Shown: piece after piece, positions 21,601 to 32,836 of the stretch
Numbering within the stretch: the first letter of the stretch is position 1
How the letters are laid out: each line of letters begins with the position of its first letter
Assembly: GCA_001662425.1 (NCBI GenBank)
Contig: BDDC01000112.1
Span: 44,357 to 108,356 of the forward strand
Direction of reading: 5' to 3'
DNA: 64,000 bases
Source of the DNA: Chlamydomonas sphaeroides
Lineage: Eukaryota > Chlorophyta > Chlorophyceae > Chlamydomonadales > Chlamydomonadaceae
Translations under genes and position numbers: made by a program
Notes under the pieces: generated by a model
Database searches by the model: none
What the model was told of the DNA's origin: nothing
What the model saw: the letters and a program-made list of their open reading frames with translations, nothing else

Positions 21601-22976
21601 TGGTGGCGCAGCATGGGACGCCTGAAGGGAGGTGTGAAGCGTGAATGAAGATGCAAGGGATGTGACGGAGGTACGACGGGAGGCTGGAGGCTGCTCACAT
21701 GGTGGTCATGCTCTCGTGGTGGCATCACGGCAGGCCCCGGCCCTTGTATACCACGAATTATCATGGGAGCAGGGAGCTGTGACAGGCGGATGCTTCCCAA
21801 CCCGCTCCACAGCTCCCCTCCCCCCGACCCTGCCCTGGGGTCAAGACCTCCATAAAGTCAGACGGCACCGTGCCATACCGTGCCTGCCTGCCGCCAACCT
21901 CCGCCCGTCTCCCCCTCCCCCACCCCTCCCCCGCCCCCCCCAGGGCTGCTGGGTCAAGACGGTCATGGAGGCCCTCCAGCCCGAGGCGCGGCGCGCCTAC
22001 ATGGAGCAGGTGGGGGCCGGAGGGCGGGGAGGGGGTAGGGGGAAGGGTAGGGGTTGGGCTGGGTTCGCGTGTGTAGGAAAGGGAGAGGCCCTGACGCGCG
22101 AGGCGAGGCGTGCCTACATGCAGGTGGGGGGTGGGGATGGGAGCGGTTGGGCTGCGCTCTCGTGTGTGCCGAGGCCCGCCCGCGTTCCGTTACGGCGCAG
22201 GCGGGGAGAGGGGAGAGGAGCTATGCGGCTGGTTACGTCGCATGTTGCTGTCGCCGCCGGATACGTAGCTAGCATGGGCGGGCGTCTTGAGGGAGGTGTG
22301 GCGGGGGCGGATGAGCTTCTGGGGCCCACGTCTTCGCCCCGCCTCTCGCCTCCCGCCGCGTGTGGGGCCTGTGTCCTCAGCACGAAACCCTGCTCCCCCC
22401 GCCTCCTACCCGCCCTCGCTCCCGGCAGGTCCTGGAGCACATGGCCGCGGGCCGACTGCCGGCGGGCAAATGTGAGCGGGGCCGGGGCCCGGCCGCTGCG
22501 GCGGGCAGCGGGGCTCAAGGATGGGCGCCTGAGCCCTGCGGGGCACTCGGGCTGTCGCGGAGCGGCCGTGGGGCTAGCAAGCCAGGCACGTGGGCAGGCG
22601 GCCACGGCATGTTCGAGGAGCCTGGCGGCCGCCTCCCCGGGAGCGGGGGCGGTGCGGGGCAGCCTTGGCCGCCAGGGGGCGCGGCCACCTGCGGGGGGGG
22701 GAGGGTTGGCCTGCACCCGCCCCCAATCGCGTATGTTTGGGCCCGTGGGCCGGCCCCGCAGCAACGGTACTTCAGGGAAGTCCGGGCTTCCTCTCGCAAT
22801 CCACCCTGTATGCCCAGCCGCCCTTGATTCGCCGCCCAAGCAAGCCCCGCCGCCCGCCCTGTGGTCCCCTTGCTCCGCCCGCCACCGCAGCGTCTGCGCG
22901 GCCCCTGGCGGAGGCCGTCGCGGCGCTCAAGGAGAACGCCGACGTGGGGCGCCCCGCCAAGTTCGTGCTGGTGTGA
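18604..22976 (+). CDS. Zinc-less MDR-superfamily oxidoreductase, enoyl-thioester reductase/quinone reductase-like
   Basis: Thirteen exons in phase: 18604-18642, 18769-18861, 19025-19082, 19233-19340, 19623-19657, 19929-19970, 20225-20282, 20661-20793, 21027-21220, 21468-21523, 21944-22009, 22429-22471, 22891-22976. They give 336 aa plus a short unresolved N-terminus, close to normal MDR length. Visible motifs are PKPGAGEVLL and RPLNPADVFC, then GVYPG with a Tyr where MECR/Etr1 has its active-site Tyr. GTWQEYLAA follows, then the NAD(P)H-binding VTAAGSALGRMAISYAG, then GGQVIVYGLMNG and a RPAKFVLV end. No structural zinc Cys cluster is seen. The likely role is NADPH-dependent reduction, possibly of 2-enoyl thioesters in mitochondrial fatty acid synthesis; quinone oxidoreductase is the alternative. 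Exon 10 appears to use an AAG acceptor. TGTAA lies 402 nt after the stop. Confidence 0.72.
20385..20460 (+). repeat. Intronic echo 1 of exon 7 3' end plus donor (MDR gene)
   Basis: About 55 well-conserved nt, with a looser extension to about 20460, repeat 20251-20310 at an offset of 134 nt. The copy contains the exon end (MFDELA.PAG) and the GCGG|GTGCGC donor plus the first intron bases, including GCATTGGCGTATGTGGG. Confidence 0.9.
20509..20549 (+). repeat. Intronic echo 2 of exon 7 3' end (MDR gene)
   Basis: A third, more diverged copy 121 nt further on (ACGAGCTGGCGCCGCCG), with an in-frame TAG and a GGGTACGCG donor-like sequence. Confidence 0.8.
22097..22133 (+). repeat. Intronic echo of exon 11 3' end plus donor (MDR gene)
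   Basis: GAGGCGAGGCGTGCCTACATG then CAGGTGGGG repeats the end of exon 11 at 21983-22019 (EARRAYMEQ and donor) with a 3-nt deletion, offset 117 nt. Confidence 0.85.
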
Positions 22977-24658
22977 GGCGCGGCGTGTCTGGCGTTCTTT
23001 GGGCCACAGTCTGCAGACTGCAGAGCGGCCTCCGCAGCGGGCGAGGCCCTTTGAGGCCGTGCGTGTGTGAATGTATGGGAAGGAGAAGGGGGAAGGAGCG
23101 TCGGTTTTTTTGAGCGCGTGAACGCCGGATACCGTTCTGCCTTCGCGTACTTGCGCTTTTGTGGTCGTGTCCGTTGGGCTTTGTTTGGCCCAGCCCAATG
23201 AAAATGGGGCAAAGGGCAGCCAGGCCACGTCAGGTGCGGTGCGGTGGGGACGTGTGACTGCGCTCGTACGTTGGCATGCATGGGTTACTGCCCTGGGGCC
23301 TGCTGGGGCTTGGTGCTGCCTAGGGCCCACGGCCCGCATGTGCGTTGAACGGTCGTTATCCTGGGGGCGCCAACGACTGTAACAACAAGAGCAGCTGCGG
23401 CGTGAGTGCTGCTGCAGCACGAGAGCGGTGCACCCTGGTGCGCTGGGGTGCACTCGGGAACGGAACAAGGGTTTTGCAGGGGTGTGAAGTCCCGTGAAGG
23501 GAGCGATGCCGTTCTTTGCTGCTGCGAGGAATTTCCCGCTCGCCAGCAGCTACTATTGACAATTGACAACGTGGAACAAGCCAGATACGTTCGAATGCAC
23601 GCGCCACGTGGTGTTCGGCGGCCGAAGCACCAGTGGCAGTATTGAATTGCCCTGGTATTGTTCCTCGTTGACGTCAGAGCTCCTGCGCGGTTCCCGAGGT
23701 GGGCAACACAACCGGCATGCGCCTCGCGGCAATGTCGAGTGACTAAGAAGAGAGGCAAGTCCATGGGTATGAGGAAAGCGCAACCTGCGAGCCAGTGCGC
23801 ACAGGATGAGCACCGCCAAGGCTGGTCGGGGCGCTCAGGTGGGAGGGCCTTTGAGAGTGGAGACAGTTGGGGACAGGGGGAATGCCGGCACACGGTATGA
23901 ACCCCGGCAGCAAAAACCTGTACGCTCACCTGTTCAGCAGGCATGTATAGCGACATACAAACTACTGTGCCCCTTATACTTCAACGAACGGATTAACCAC
24001 CATTTTTTAGTGGGTGAATCTTGGTGAATCGGGCCAGCTGCGTGACACAACGAAGGTCTCTGTAATGACATAACACTACTGGCTCCAAAGGCGCACAGTA
24101 GGCGCCGCGCGAGCGACTGGGCGCCATGGCACCCCAGCGCCAACAGCCCAAGGCTGAGCTGGTCATATCAGATGATGGACGCTGCACAGATCAATACGGG
24201 CCACAGTCTCCAGGTTCGAGCCATTTGCGGGAGCGGGCAGACGGATGAGTTTTTTGCTCGCTATGCACCGCGACGTTGCATTATAACGCGCCAGCAACAC
24301 ACCATGGTTACTAGAAATTTTGATTGGCTTGTTACTTTGACGTTAACTGTGATTCGGCGACAAATGTCACGTCGGGGCCGACTCGCCGCCCCTGCGTGTA
24401 TGAGAAACGCCTCCCTGCTTAAGCAAATACGTCATAAATATTATTGCCTCTGTCCTTTACTCAACACTGCGTGCCTTTGCACCACCGGCCGCTTGACTAC
24501 CCCGCCCCTGCCCGTTTGCCCGTGTCGCTGCCGTGCCCCTGTCCTACCCTTCAGCCCCAGCGGCAGAGTGCACCGTTGCCGCGCAGCAGCCGACATACGC
24601 GCGGCGGCCGCGTAGCTGCCGGGCTGGGTCACGTGATGTGGGGGGGCTTGCTGCAGGT
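22977..24658. other. Intergenic region between the MDR reductase and the SPL/CRR1-like gene
   Basis: About 1.7 kb. The first 400 nt should be the reductase 3' UTR. From 23900 to 24450 the sequence is less GC-rich and has no convincing frame. The SBP zinc-finger signature expected upstream of the next gene was looked for by eye and not found. Confidence 0.45.
23378..23382 (+). terminator. Candidate TGTAA polyadenylation signal of the MDR reductase
   Basis: TGTAA occurs 402 nt after the stop codon at 22976, at a plausible distance for an algal 3' UTR. Confidence 0.4.
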
Positions 24659-27600
24659 GCCGGCAGCTCGTCGGCGCTCGGGCGTTGGTGGGGCCCTCGG
24701 GTGCACGTCATTCAGCTCAAGGTGGATGGTCCACACCTCCAGGACCTCCCCCAGGTGCGCACATGTCGAAAGTCTGCATGCACATGCCGAAAGGCTGCAT
24801 GCAAATGCCGAAAGGCTGCATGCACATGCCGAAAGGCTGCATGCAGCTCCGCACGACCTGCGAGCCGCATCGCAGCCCTGGGCCCCGCCGGACCTGCCAG
24901 CACCGGCCCGTGCCTGTTTCACGCGCCGCCGCCGCTCCGCTGCGGACTGTCACGTCCCTCCTTATGCCTAGAACTTCGCGGCACGGCTTCAGTCATTCCT
25001 GACCGACACGCTGTCGGTGACGCCACTCCACGTCAGCGTGGGGCAGGGCTGCGTCTACATGGTGAGGGGACGGCCGGGGCTGCGGGTAATGGCAAGGGCA
25101 GGCTGGCTGCGGTGGTCACGGCCGCAGGCAGGCCAATGACGGCCAGTAGTGGCCCGTGATTACGGGTTATGAGGCATGGACATGGCTTGGGCCAGGGCCC
25201 GACGCTGACCCACATGAGCTCTGCCCGACCCACATGCCATGGCGGCCCTCCCGCTCCCTCCCGCGCTGCGCCCAGGTGGCTATGCTCCTGGAGCTGGGAC
25301 GCGGCGCCGTGGCTGGGCCCCACAACCGCAGCTTGCAGCGCCGCGCGGTCTACGGCGCTGGGCCCGGGCCCGGAGCCCGCGCCGGCGGTGCCGCCTCTCT
25401 GCCGGCCCAACTGCTTGCCTTCATGCGCTCCGTGCTGCCCGAGGACGCAGCCCCCGTCCACGTCAGCGTACGGCACAACGAACGGTTGTACGCGCTGGAC
25501 TGCGACAAACAGCCGTCGCCGCTGCCTCCGTCGTCTCGGCACATGAGGCCGGCAGCGATGGCGGCGGCGGCGGCGCCTGGGTCCAGCTGCAGCGACGCGG
25601 TGGCGGCGAACGCGCTGCCGTTGCGGAGCTCGTCGTCGGTGGCCGGCGGCGGCATTGCGGCTTCGGGGTCGGGCGGGACGTGGGGCTCATCCAGCCGCAG
25701 TCCCATGTTCGGAGCCACGCTGGCGTCGGGCCCCATGACCCGCGGGACGTCCGGGTATGGCAGCAGCGCGGGGCGCGGCCATAGCCATGGGTACAGCCAC
25801 AACGGCCACAGCCACGCGCCCGAGTCGGCTGCGCCGCCGCCCTCGGCCGCCCAAAGCGGCACTGCCACGCGCGTGGGCAGCGGCGTCGGCGGTGTCGGCG
25901 CCGCCGACGGCAAGGGCCCGCCCGTCGGCACCTTGGAGGCCAAGGCCTCCGGCGGCGTCGGCGGCACGGTCGCCGCCGCGGCCGGCGACACCGTGCTGCC
26001 GCCATCGACCGATGGCACCGAGAGCAGCCCCAGCGGCACCGCCGCCGCCGCCGGCTCCGGCACCGCCGCCGCCGGCGGCGGCCCCGCTCTCCACAGCGAC
26101 GATCTTGCCACTGGTCACGCGGTGCCCGACGCCGTGACAGTTCGCCGCCTGGCGCAGCGCCTCCGTCATGAGCTGCGGCAGCCGCAGCGAGCAGGCGCCT
26201 CGGACCAGCTCCTGCCGTCGGGCACAGCCAGCTCCGCCGCCGCCGCCAGCTCGCCGCTCGCCGTCGTCAGCGGCACCTCTGCCGCCGCCGCGTCGGCGGC
26301 GGCGCTGTACCCTCGGCTGCTGCAGGGCTTCATCACGGAGGCCGAGGCCGTGGACGCGGAGCAGCTGAGGCAGGGGCACGCCGAGGGCGACGGCTCGTGT
26401 GGGAACGTCCACGGCGGCGGGCCGCTGACGGCGGGCTCGCAGACGGCGGCGGGCGTGCGTAGCTATGTGCCATGGGTGCTGCCACCGTCGCTGGAGGGCA
26501 GCTCTGCAATGCGTAGCTCGGTCGGGCTCTGCGGCAGCAGCCGGGCGCGCGCGCGCGCCGACGCGGCGGCGGCGGCCGCGGACGCCGGCACGCTGGCGAT
26601 GCTGGGGTGGCGCGAGGCGGCGCTGGCGGCGGCGATCGAGACGGCGCCGCTGTCGGCGGGCCGCAGCACCGCCGCCAGCAGCGCGCTGCTGCGCAGCGCC
26701 ACCGTGGGCCCGGTGGAGCCGGCGATGCTACGCGCCGCCAGCGCCGCCGCCAGCGCCGTGCCGACGTTTGGCTACGCCGCCGCCAGCGGCCTCGAGTTTG
26801 CGCCCGACCTCAGCGGCGCCGCCGGCGCCGTCAGCAGCGGCGGCGGCGGCTACACACTCACCTTCTCCGCCGCCACGCGCGGGCCGACGCTGGCGGACCG
26901 GCTGGGTGTGTCCAGCGCCGCCGCCAGCGGCTGGCTGCCTCCCTACACGCCCAGCGGCGGCCACCGCAGCCCGCCGCTGCCCTTTGGCCGCCACAGCGGC
27001 GGCCCCCAAGGCCTAGGCGGCTCGCGCACGCCGCGCGCCGCTGCCGGCGGCTACAGCAGCGTCTCCTCCGCCACCTCCCTGTTAAGCGCCATGGACGCCC
27101 CCGACCTACTATCCCGGCCGCTGCTGCCCAACCTCCCCCTCATCAACCGCATGTCCTCCAGCTCCCCGCCGCCGCCAGTCGAGCTGCTCGGCCCGACGGT
27201 GCTGGTCTGGCCGCCGGCGACGCCGGCGGGCGTCGCAGCGGCTGTGGCCGCCGCCGCTGGCGCCGGCGCCGGGCCGCTGCTGGCGCGGCGTGGGAGCGCC
27301 GATGCGCCCGGGGCCGCCAGCGCCGCCGCCGCCGCCGACGCCGCCGCTGCCAGCCTGGGCCTGCTGCTGCTGCTGCGCTGCCCCGACGTCATTGCCCGGG
27401 ACGAGGAGCCCGACCCCGACTCAGGCCGCTCGCAGCGCGCCAGCCCGCGCAGCGTCGGTGCCGGCGGCGGCGCGCCTGGCGCGCCGGCCGGCGGCGGCGC
27501 GCTCAGCCCGGATCTCGACCGCCGCGCGCGCGCGCTGGACCTGGCGCAGATCTCGCAGCTGGTGGCGTGGCGGCGCGCCGGCATCGTGCACGTGGTCCAG

Positions 27601-29118
27601 GTGGACGACAGCTCCGAGGCCTGCACACGCGCCACGCTGCTCCTGCCGGTCTCGCCGCCGCCGCGGCCGCCGGCGCTGAGCCAGGCGCGCCCGTCCAGCA
27701 CGGGCGTCATCGGCGAGCTGCCGCCGCACGCTGCGGCCGGCGGCGCGGTGCGCGCCGCTTGCAGTGCCAACGGCGGCCCGTTGCCGGGGACTTGGGGCGG
27801 TCTTCCCTTGGGCAGTGAGCGCGGCGCCAGCACTGGGACCAGTTTCGACGGCGGGCCGCTGACACCGCCGACGCCAGACTGCAGCGGCGGCAACGGCGGC
27901 GCCGCCAGCGTCACGCCGCTGTCGCAGCTGCTTTTTGTCGCCTGGCGCCGCGGACAGACACTGGGCCCCGCCGCGCCCGTCCTGCTGCTTCCGCCGGAGT
28001 TGGCGGGCGTGGCGGCGGAGCTGGCGTCCCTGCGGCCGGCGGCCAGCGCCGCCGCCGCCACCCCCGCAGCGACGGCGGCTGTGCAGCTAACGTCGTACAA
28101 CTCCTTTGTGTCGGACCTGGGGATGTGGCTGGAGGCGGTTGGCGTCGCTGCCGCCGCCGCCGCCGCGTCCAACCGCGCTCAGCTGTCGGCCTCGTGTCTG
28201 TCCGCAGACCTGCTGAAGTACAACATGGCCAGCGGCGGCGCCGGCTTCGGCGCCGCCGTCGCCGCGGCACATGTCGGCAGCTCCGGCAACGCCGCCGCCA
28301 GCGCCGCTGCCAACGCTACCGCCGGGGCCTTGCAAGCTAGCAGCGGCTGCGGCAGAGCCGCCGCCGCCGCCGCCACCGCCGCTGCGTTGCGGCAGCCGCC
28401 GCCTGCCGCCGCCACTCCGCCCGTAGCCGCCGACCGAGGGAGTCCCGATGACGCCGCCAGCCCATTCCGCACCAGCTCCGCGCCGACGTCGCTGCCGCGT
28501 GCGCCGCCGCCACCGGTGTCGCCGCCGCCGCCGGTCTCTCGCGCGTCCTCCACCACGACGGCGCTGCTGGCGGGCCTCGGCCGCAGCGGCTCAGTCACCA
28601 CAGACAGGGACAGCGAGGAGCGGCTCGTCAGGCTGGCTGAGGAGGTGCTCGCAGTTGCCGTCGACCTTCTCTCCCATTCCATAGCTTGCGGGGCAGTCGA
28701 GACGGCGGCTCTAGTCATGTCGCTCCTCACCACCCATGGCGCCAGTCTGCAGGCCGCCGCCACGGCAGCGGCGGCGCCCGCCGTCGGCGCCTCCGCCGAA
28801 GCCTCCACTGACGCCCGCGCCGCGCTCTACCGGTCCACGCTGGAGGCGATCGCCGCCAATGAGTACGGCCACACGCTGCTGCACCTTGCCGTTCTGTCGG
28901 GCTCGGCGGCGGCGGTTGCCTTGATAGGGCACACGTGGCCGCGGGAGCTGGGCCTGCCGCTGTCGGACCTTGACCGGCCGGACCGCAGCGGCCGCCGCCC
29001 CGCGGCGTACGTCTCTGCCTTTGCCGCGGCGGCGGGCGCTGTCGGCGGCAGCGCCTCTGCCAGCGCCTTCGCTGAGGAGGTGCTGCCGCTGCTACGGGAG
29101 ATCGATGAGGCGGTGCAA

Positions 29119-29156
<38 letters not shown>

Positions 29157-30644
29157 CACGGCGCTGGCGGCGGCGCCGCCCGCCGACGCCGACGTCAGCG
29201 GCTCGTCGCAAGCGTGCCGCGCGGCGGCGGTGGATGATGATGGAGGTGGCCACGCCGCCGTCACAGCCACCGGCAGCGGCAACAGCGGCATGCGGGCGTG
29301 GTTCGCGCCCGTGCGGGCCCTAGCTAGCGGCAGCAGCTGCGTCGCGAGCACCATCAGCACCGGACAGCGCAGCATCGGCAGCCGCAGCAGCAGCAGCTCC
29401 GGCCCGCGCGCCGGCGGCGGCCGCCAGTCCGAACTCGCCGCCGCCGCCGCCGTCGCCGCCAGCGGCGGCTGGGAGGCGGCGCTGGAGGCAGCACTGTTGC
29501 GGCGGCCCCTGAGGACGGCGGGGCTCTTGCTGCTGGGCTGTTTGCAGGTCCGGGCTAGCATCTGCCCTACCGTGCCGTACCGCATGTGCCACCGCCCGGC
29601 CCCAGCGTGATGGCCCCAGTGGCGGGCGGTGCCCTCGGGCCACGTGCGCCGCTTCCTGGGACGCGTCCCGGCCGCAATTGCGCCTGCCAGTGGTCGCAAG
29701 CCCCACGCCGCCCCGGCCGCGGCGCTCGCCGGCCTGTCCGCCACAGCTCCCTCTTGAGCACGCCGCCCTTACCCGCCCTGTCCCCTCCTCCCCCGCAGGC
29801 GCTGGTGCTGGCTCTGCTGGCCATGCCCCTGGCCCGCCGCCTACCGCCGAGCGCCTCGCTGCTCGACCCGGCCGGCGTGCTGCTGTGGGCGCCTTCGCTC
29901 GTGCTGCTGCTCACCGCGACCGCGGCCGCCGTCGCCGCGGCGGCGCTGCCGCCGCCGCGCCTGGCGGCGGCGCCGTGGCTGCCCGCCGCACTCACCGCCG
30001 TCGGCCGCGCCGCCGCGGGAGCCATGGCCGTGGCGGCGAGCCACACACTGGTCACCGACGCGGCGACAACCGAGGCCGCCGTCGGCGCCACCGCTGGCGA
30101 CGGCGGCGCCGTCGGCGGCGGCGGCGGCGGCTTGCCGCTGGCAGAGGCGGGCGTCCGGGCGCTGCTGCTGACGCTTCTGCCGCTGGCTCTAGAGCGGGTG
30201 GGTCCCGGCCCCAGCGCGTAGTGCCGCCTGCCGCCGCCTGCCGCCGGCTGCCGTGCCACGTGTGCCCTGCCAGGCCCTCCGCAACCGTGCCCCGAAGGCC
30301 CGCACGCGCGTCTATTACTTTCCTTCCAGCCTCCGCTCATTTCTGCTGCGCCCAACGGCCGGCGGCCCCAACCACGGCCCTCACAGGTCTCGCTGCGCGC
30401 GCGTGGGCTCCTCGCGGTGGCCGAGCACGGAGCGCCGCTGCTGCTGGCGGCGCTGCTGCTGCCAGGCGGCACCCAGGCGGTCACGGCCTGGCTGCCGTAC
30501 TCGGTCACGTGCGTCGTGCTGTGGCTGTCGGCGGCGGCGGTGCGGGGACCCCTGCCGCAGCGGCAGGCGGCCGCAGGCGGCGGCCGTGGCGGGGGCGAGC
30601 GAGGGCTCGTGGTGGTGGCGGCGCAGCCACTGGAGCAGGACTAG
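24659..30644 (+). CDS. Large Ala/Ser-rich protein with SPL/CRR1-type C-terminal architecture (5' end unresolved)
   Basis: Exons in phase: up to 24754, 24972-25061, 25276-29547, 29799-30197, 30387-30644, about 1,700 aa visible. No start ATG was identified. The N-terminal visible part reads HVIQLKVDGPHLQDLPQ joined to NFAARLQSFL and LHVSVGQGCVYM. This follows the K-L-x-x-x-x-P-x-x-L/F-P-x-x-L-R ... P-G-C-x-x-L block after the SBP domain in SPL7/CRR1/SPL1 proteins. A second copy-like stretch (LPAQLLAFMRSVLPEDAAPV then HVSVRHNERLYAL) follows. A roughly 1,000-residue low-complexity region leads to an ankyrin-like segment (EYGHTLLHLAVLSGSAAAV, near 28860-29020). The last two exons encode several hydrophobic segments (VLLWAPSLVLLL, YSVTCVVLWLSAAAV). 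If related to CRR1/SPL, a nutrient-response or membrane-tethered regulator is possible. No SBP finger is visible. Confidence 0.55.
24760..24843 (+). repeat. Four tandem copies of a 21-bp repeat in an intron
   Basis: Unit CACATGCCGAAAGGCTGCAT plus G, four times (24760, 24781, 24802, 24823), the first with two changes. It begins 6 nt after the donor of the 24754 exon. The unit is a whole number of codons, and both strands read as heptapeptide repeats, but the position is intronic. Confidence 0.9.
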
Positions 30645-32785
30645 GCGAGATCTGTTGGCGGCACGGGGGTCGCGGGGCGCGGCCGCCCTGGACTGACGTG
30701 AAGTGGTGCGACTGGCGTGAGTTTCTTGCCGCGGGTGGCGGCGGCTTGTGCGCAGGCGCAGGGACGGCGGTTGGTGCGTTTTGCTGCTCTGGGACTTGGG
30801 CCGGCGCTCTGGGGCGCTGCCTGCCGTCAGAGCCGGGAACACAGCACCTTGGTGGTGTTCGTATTGTGTGGGCGCCTGGCGACGCGGGTCAGGCGGCTGG
30901 GCAGGGCGCCTCGTGGCGCGCTGGCGCATGGCACCCGGGCGCGGAGCGGCGGCAGGCAGGGTGGCGCCGGCGGCAGGGCGCCTGGTGTGGTGTGGTGTCC
31001 GCTTTGGCGTTAGCAGTGGAGGGGCGGGTGCTGGGTGCTGGGCATGCAGAGCGTGGGCCGGGGGTGTGGGGGCGGAGGCGGGGGTGTGGGGGCAGGGGTT
31101 ATGCCGCACGAACCCACGCGTGGGGGAGCGGGCGATTGGCAGGGAGCGCTTGCCTGTCGGGGCGGGGCACGTGTCACGCGGTCACCCCGGAGTGCCCTGG
31201 GGCACTGGCGACAGGCTGTGGCGCGGAGGCTTGTCAGTGGTCACAAAGGGTGAGCGTCGAGTGCTGATGAACGCGGCCGCGGCGTGCTGCTTGATAGCGG
31301 GTGTGTGCTATTGACCACCCGCGCCTGGCAACAGGGCGGCTGGAGATTTCGCCGCGAGCCAGGTGTTGCTACGCGTGCTGTGGATCCTATGTGTGTCTGT
31401 GCAAGGAGGGTGGCGCATACGCGCGAGGGTGTGGGGTTTTGGTGTCCCCTGCGTCGCGGGTGCGGCGAATTTGTGCGACTGCTGATCGGCGCCAGCGCCC
31501 CGCGCCCTGCGTCGCGCGTGGGCGGCCTCCCATTGCGATGCGGTTGTGGCCGCCTGGCGCGCTCCTGACCGTCCAGAACTCCGGGGGCCGCGGAGCAAAG
31601 GTGAGCTGATATGCGGCCGGCGCACACACTCGGCCGAGAACTGTACGGTACGCGGCAGCCGTCTGATCCTAACCGCCAGCGCTCGCTTACGGCGCTGCGA
31701 GCAGTGGTAGTATTTGGTCCTTGCTGATCCGCTGCGTCCGGTGTGTGGTCCGGTGCGTCCGGTCTGTAGTTAAGCAGTCGTTGGCGGCCGGCCGGCCAAA
31801 GCGGGCCCCCTGCGCCGTCGGCGTGTGCGCCGTGTCCGCACAGCAAGGAGGGGCAAGGGCGCTACCCCGGGTTGCTCCGTGAGCGCCTTCGGGTGTGCGG
31901 TGGTATGCCTTCAAGGCCGTGTGTTCTTCAAGTGCTGCTGCCCCAGTGGGGCACCCGGCCGTGTGGGGTCGTCGCTCTGCGGCCGCCGCCGCGGCAGGTC
32001 GCTGGCCGCGGCAGGCAGGCAGCCGGTTGGCCGGGTGTGGGCCTTCCGGAGCCTCGATCCCCGTGTGTGCTCCAGGACGAGGCACGGCCAGGGAAGAAGG
32101 ATAGTGCTACGCGGTGGCAGGGTGGTTGTGTGCGCTGGTTGCTGATGTGTTCCATGCCTCCTTAAGAGGTGCCAAATGGCACCTTGTCCTAAACGTGAGC
32201 CTGAGCCACGCCACACGGCTCCGTGCTGTGGCCTGCTTTGCCTGAACCGCGAACTTGCTTTGGAACTGCACGCATGCCGGTACCCGCGAGCGGCGGCCGG
32301 CGCCTAGCGAGTGCATGCGCCTAGCCCCGGCCGGGCGGCGCCGCCGGGCGGCCGGCTGGGCCCTGTGCCGATGCCAGGGAGGTTGGCACGGGTGCAGGGT
32401 GGGACGGCGAACTACTTTAAGGATTGAGGCACCGGTTTCGGGGATGTCGCTCCGAGACCGGGAGCATTGGTCCAAGGAGCTGGGGGGCGGCTGCCACTCC
32501 TGCCGCGCTTGTGCCTTGGCGCAGGCCTGGGCGGCGGCACGCCCGCGTCGGGGGCCGCCGCCGCTGCTGCTACTGAGCTGTGGTTGGGTGTTGGGTGTTC
32601 CTCGCCGCTAAGCTACATGGCTGCACGGTCATTGGAGTCTGGAGCCCATGTGGGGGTGCCATTGCGTCAGCGCGCTGTCAAGACGTACGGGTGTTGGAGC
32701 CGGTGACGGGCTGCCGGGGGCCTTATGGGGCTGCGTGTCAGCCCCGCTGCCGCGCGAATGGCAGGATGCCCTGGCGCCGGGGTCA

Positions 32786-32836
32786 AGGCTGCGGCTGGCG
32801 TTAGGGCTGCGGCTGGGATAAGGGCTGCGGCTGGGG
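32786..32836 (+). repeat. Three copies of an 18-bp repeat
   Basis: GGCTGCGGCTGG cores separated by 6 variable bases occur three times in a row in gene-free sequence. Confidence 0.75.

Noticed and set aside
24760..24843. CRISPR-like array
   Set aside because: 21-bp units are directly abutting without spacers, in an intron of a eukaryotic gene.
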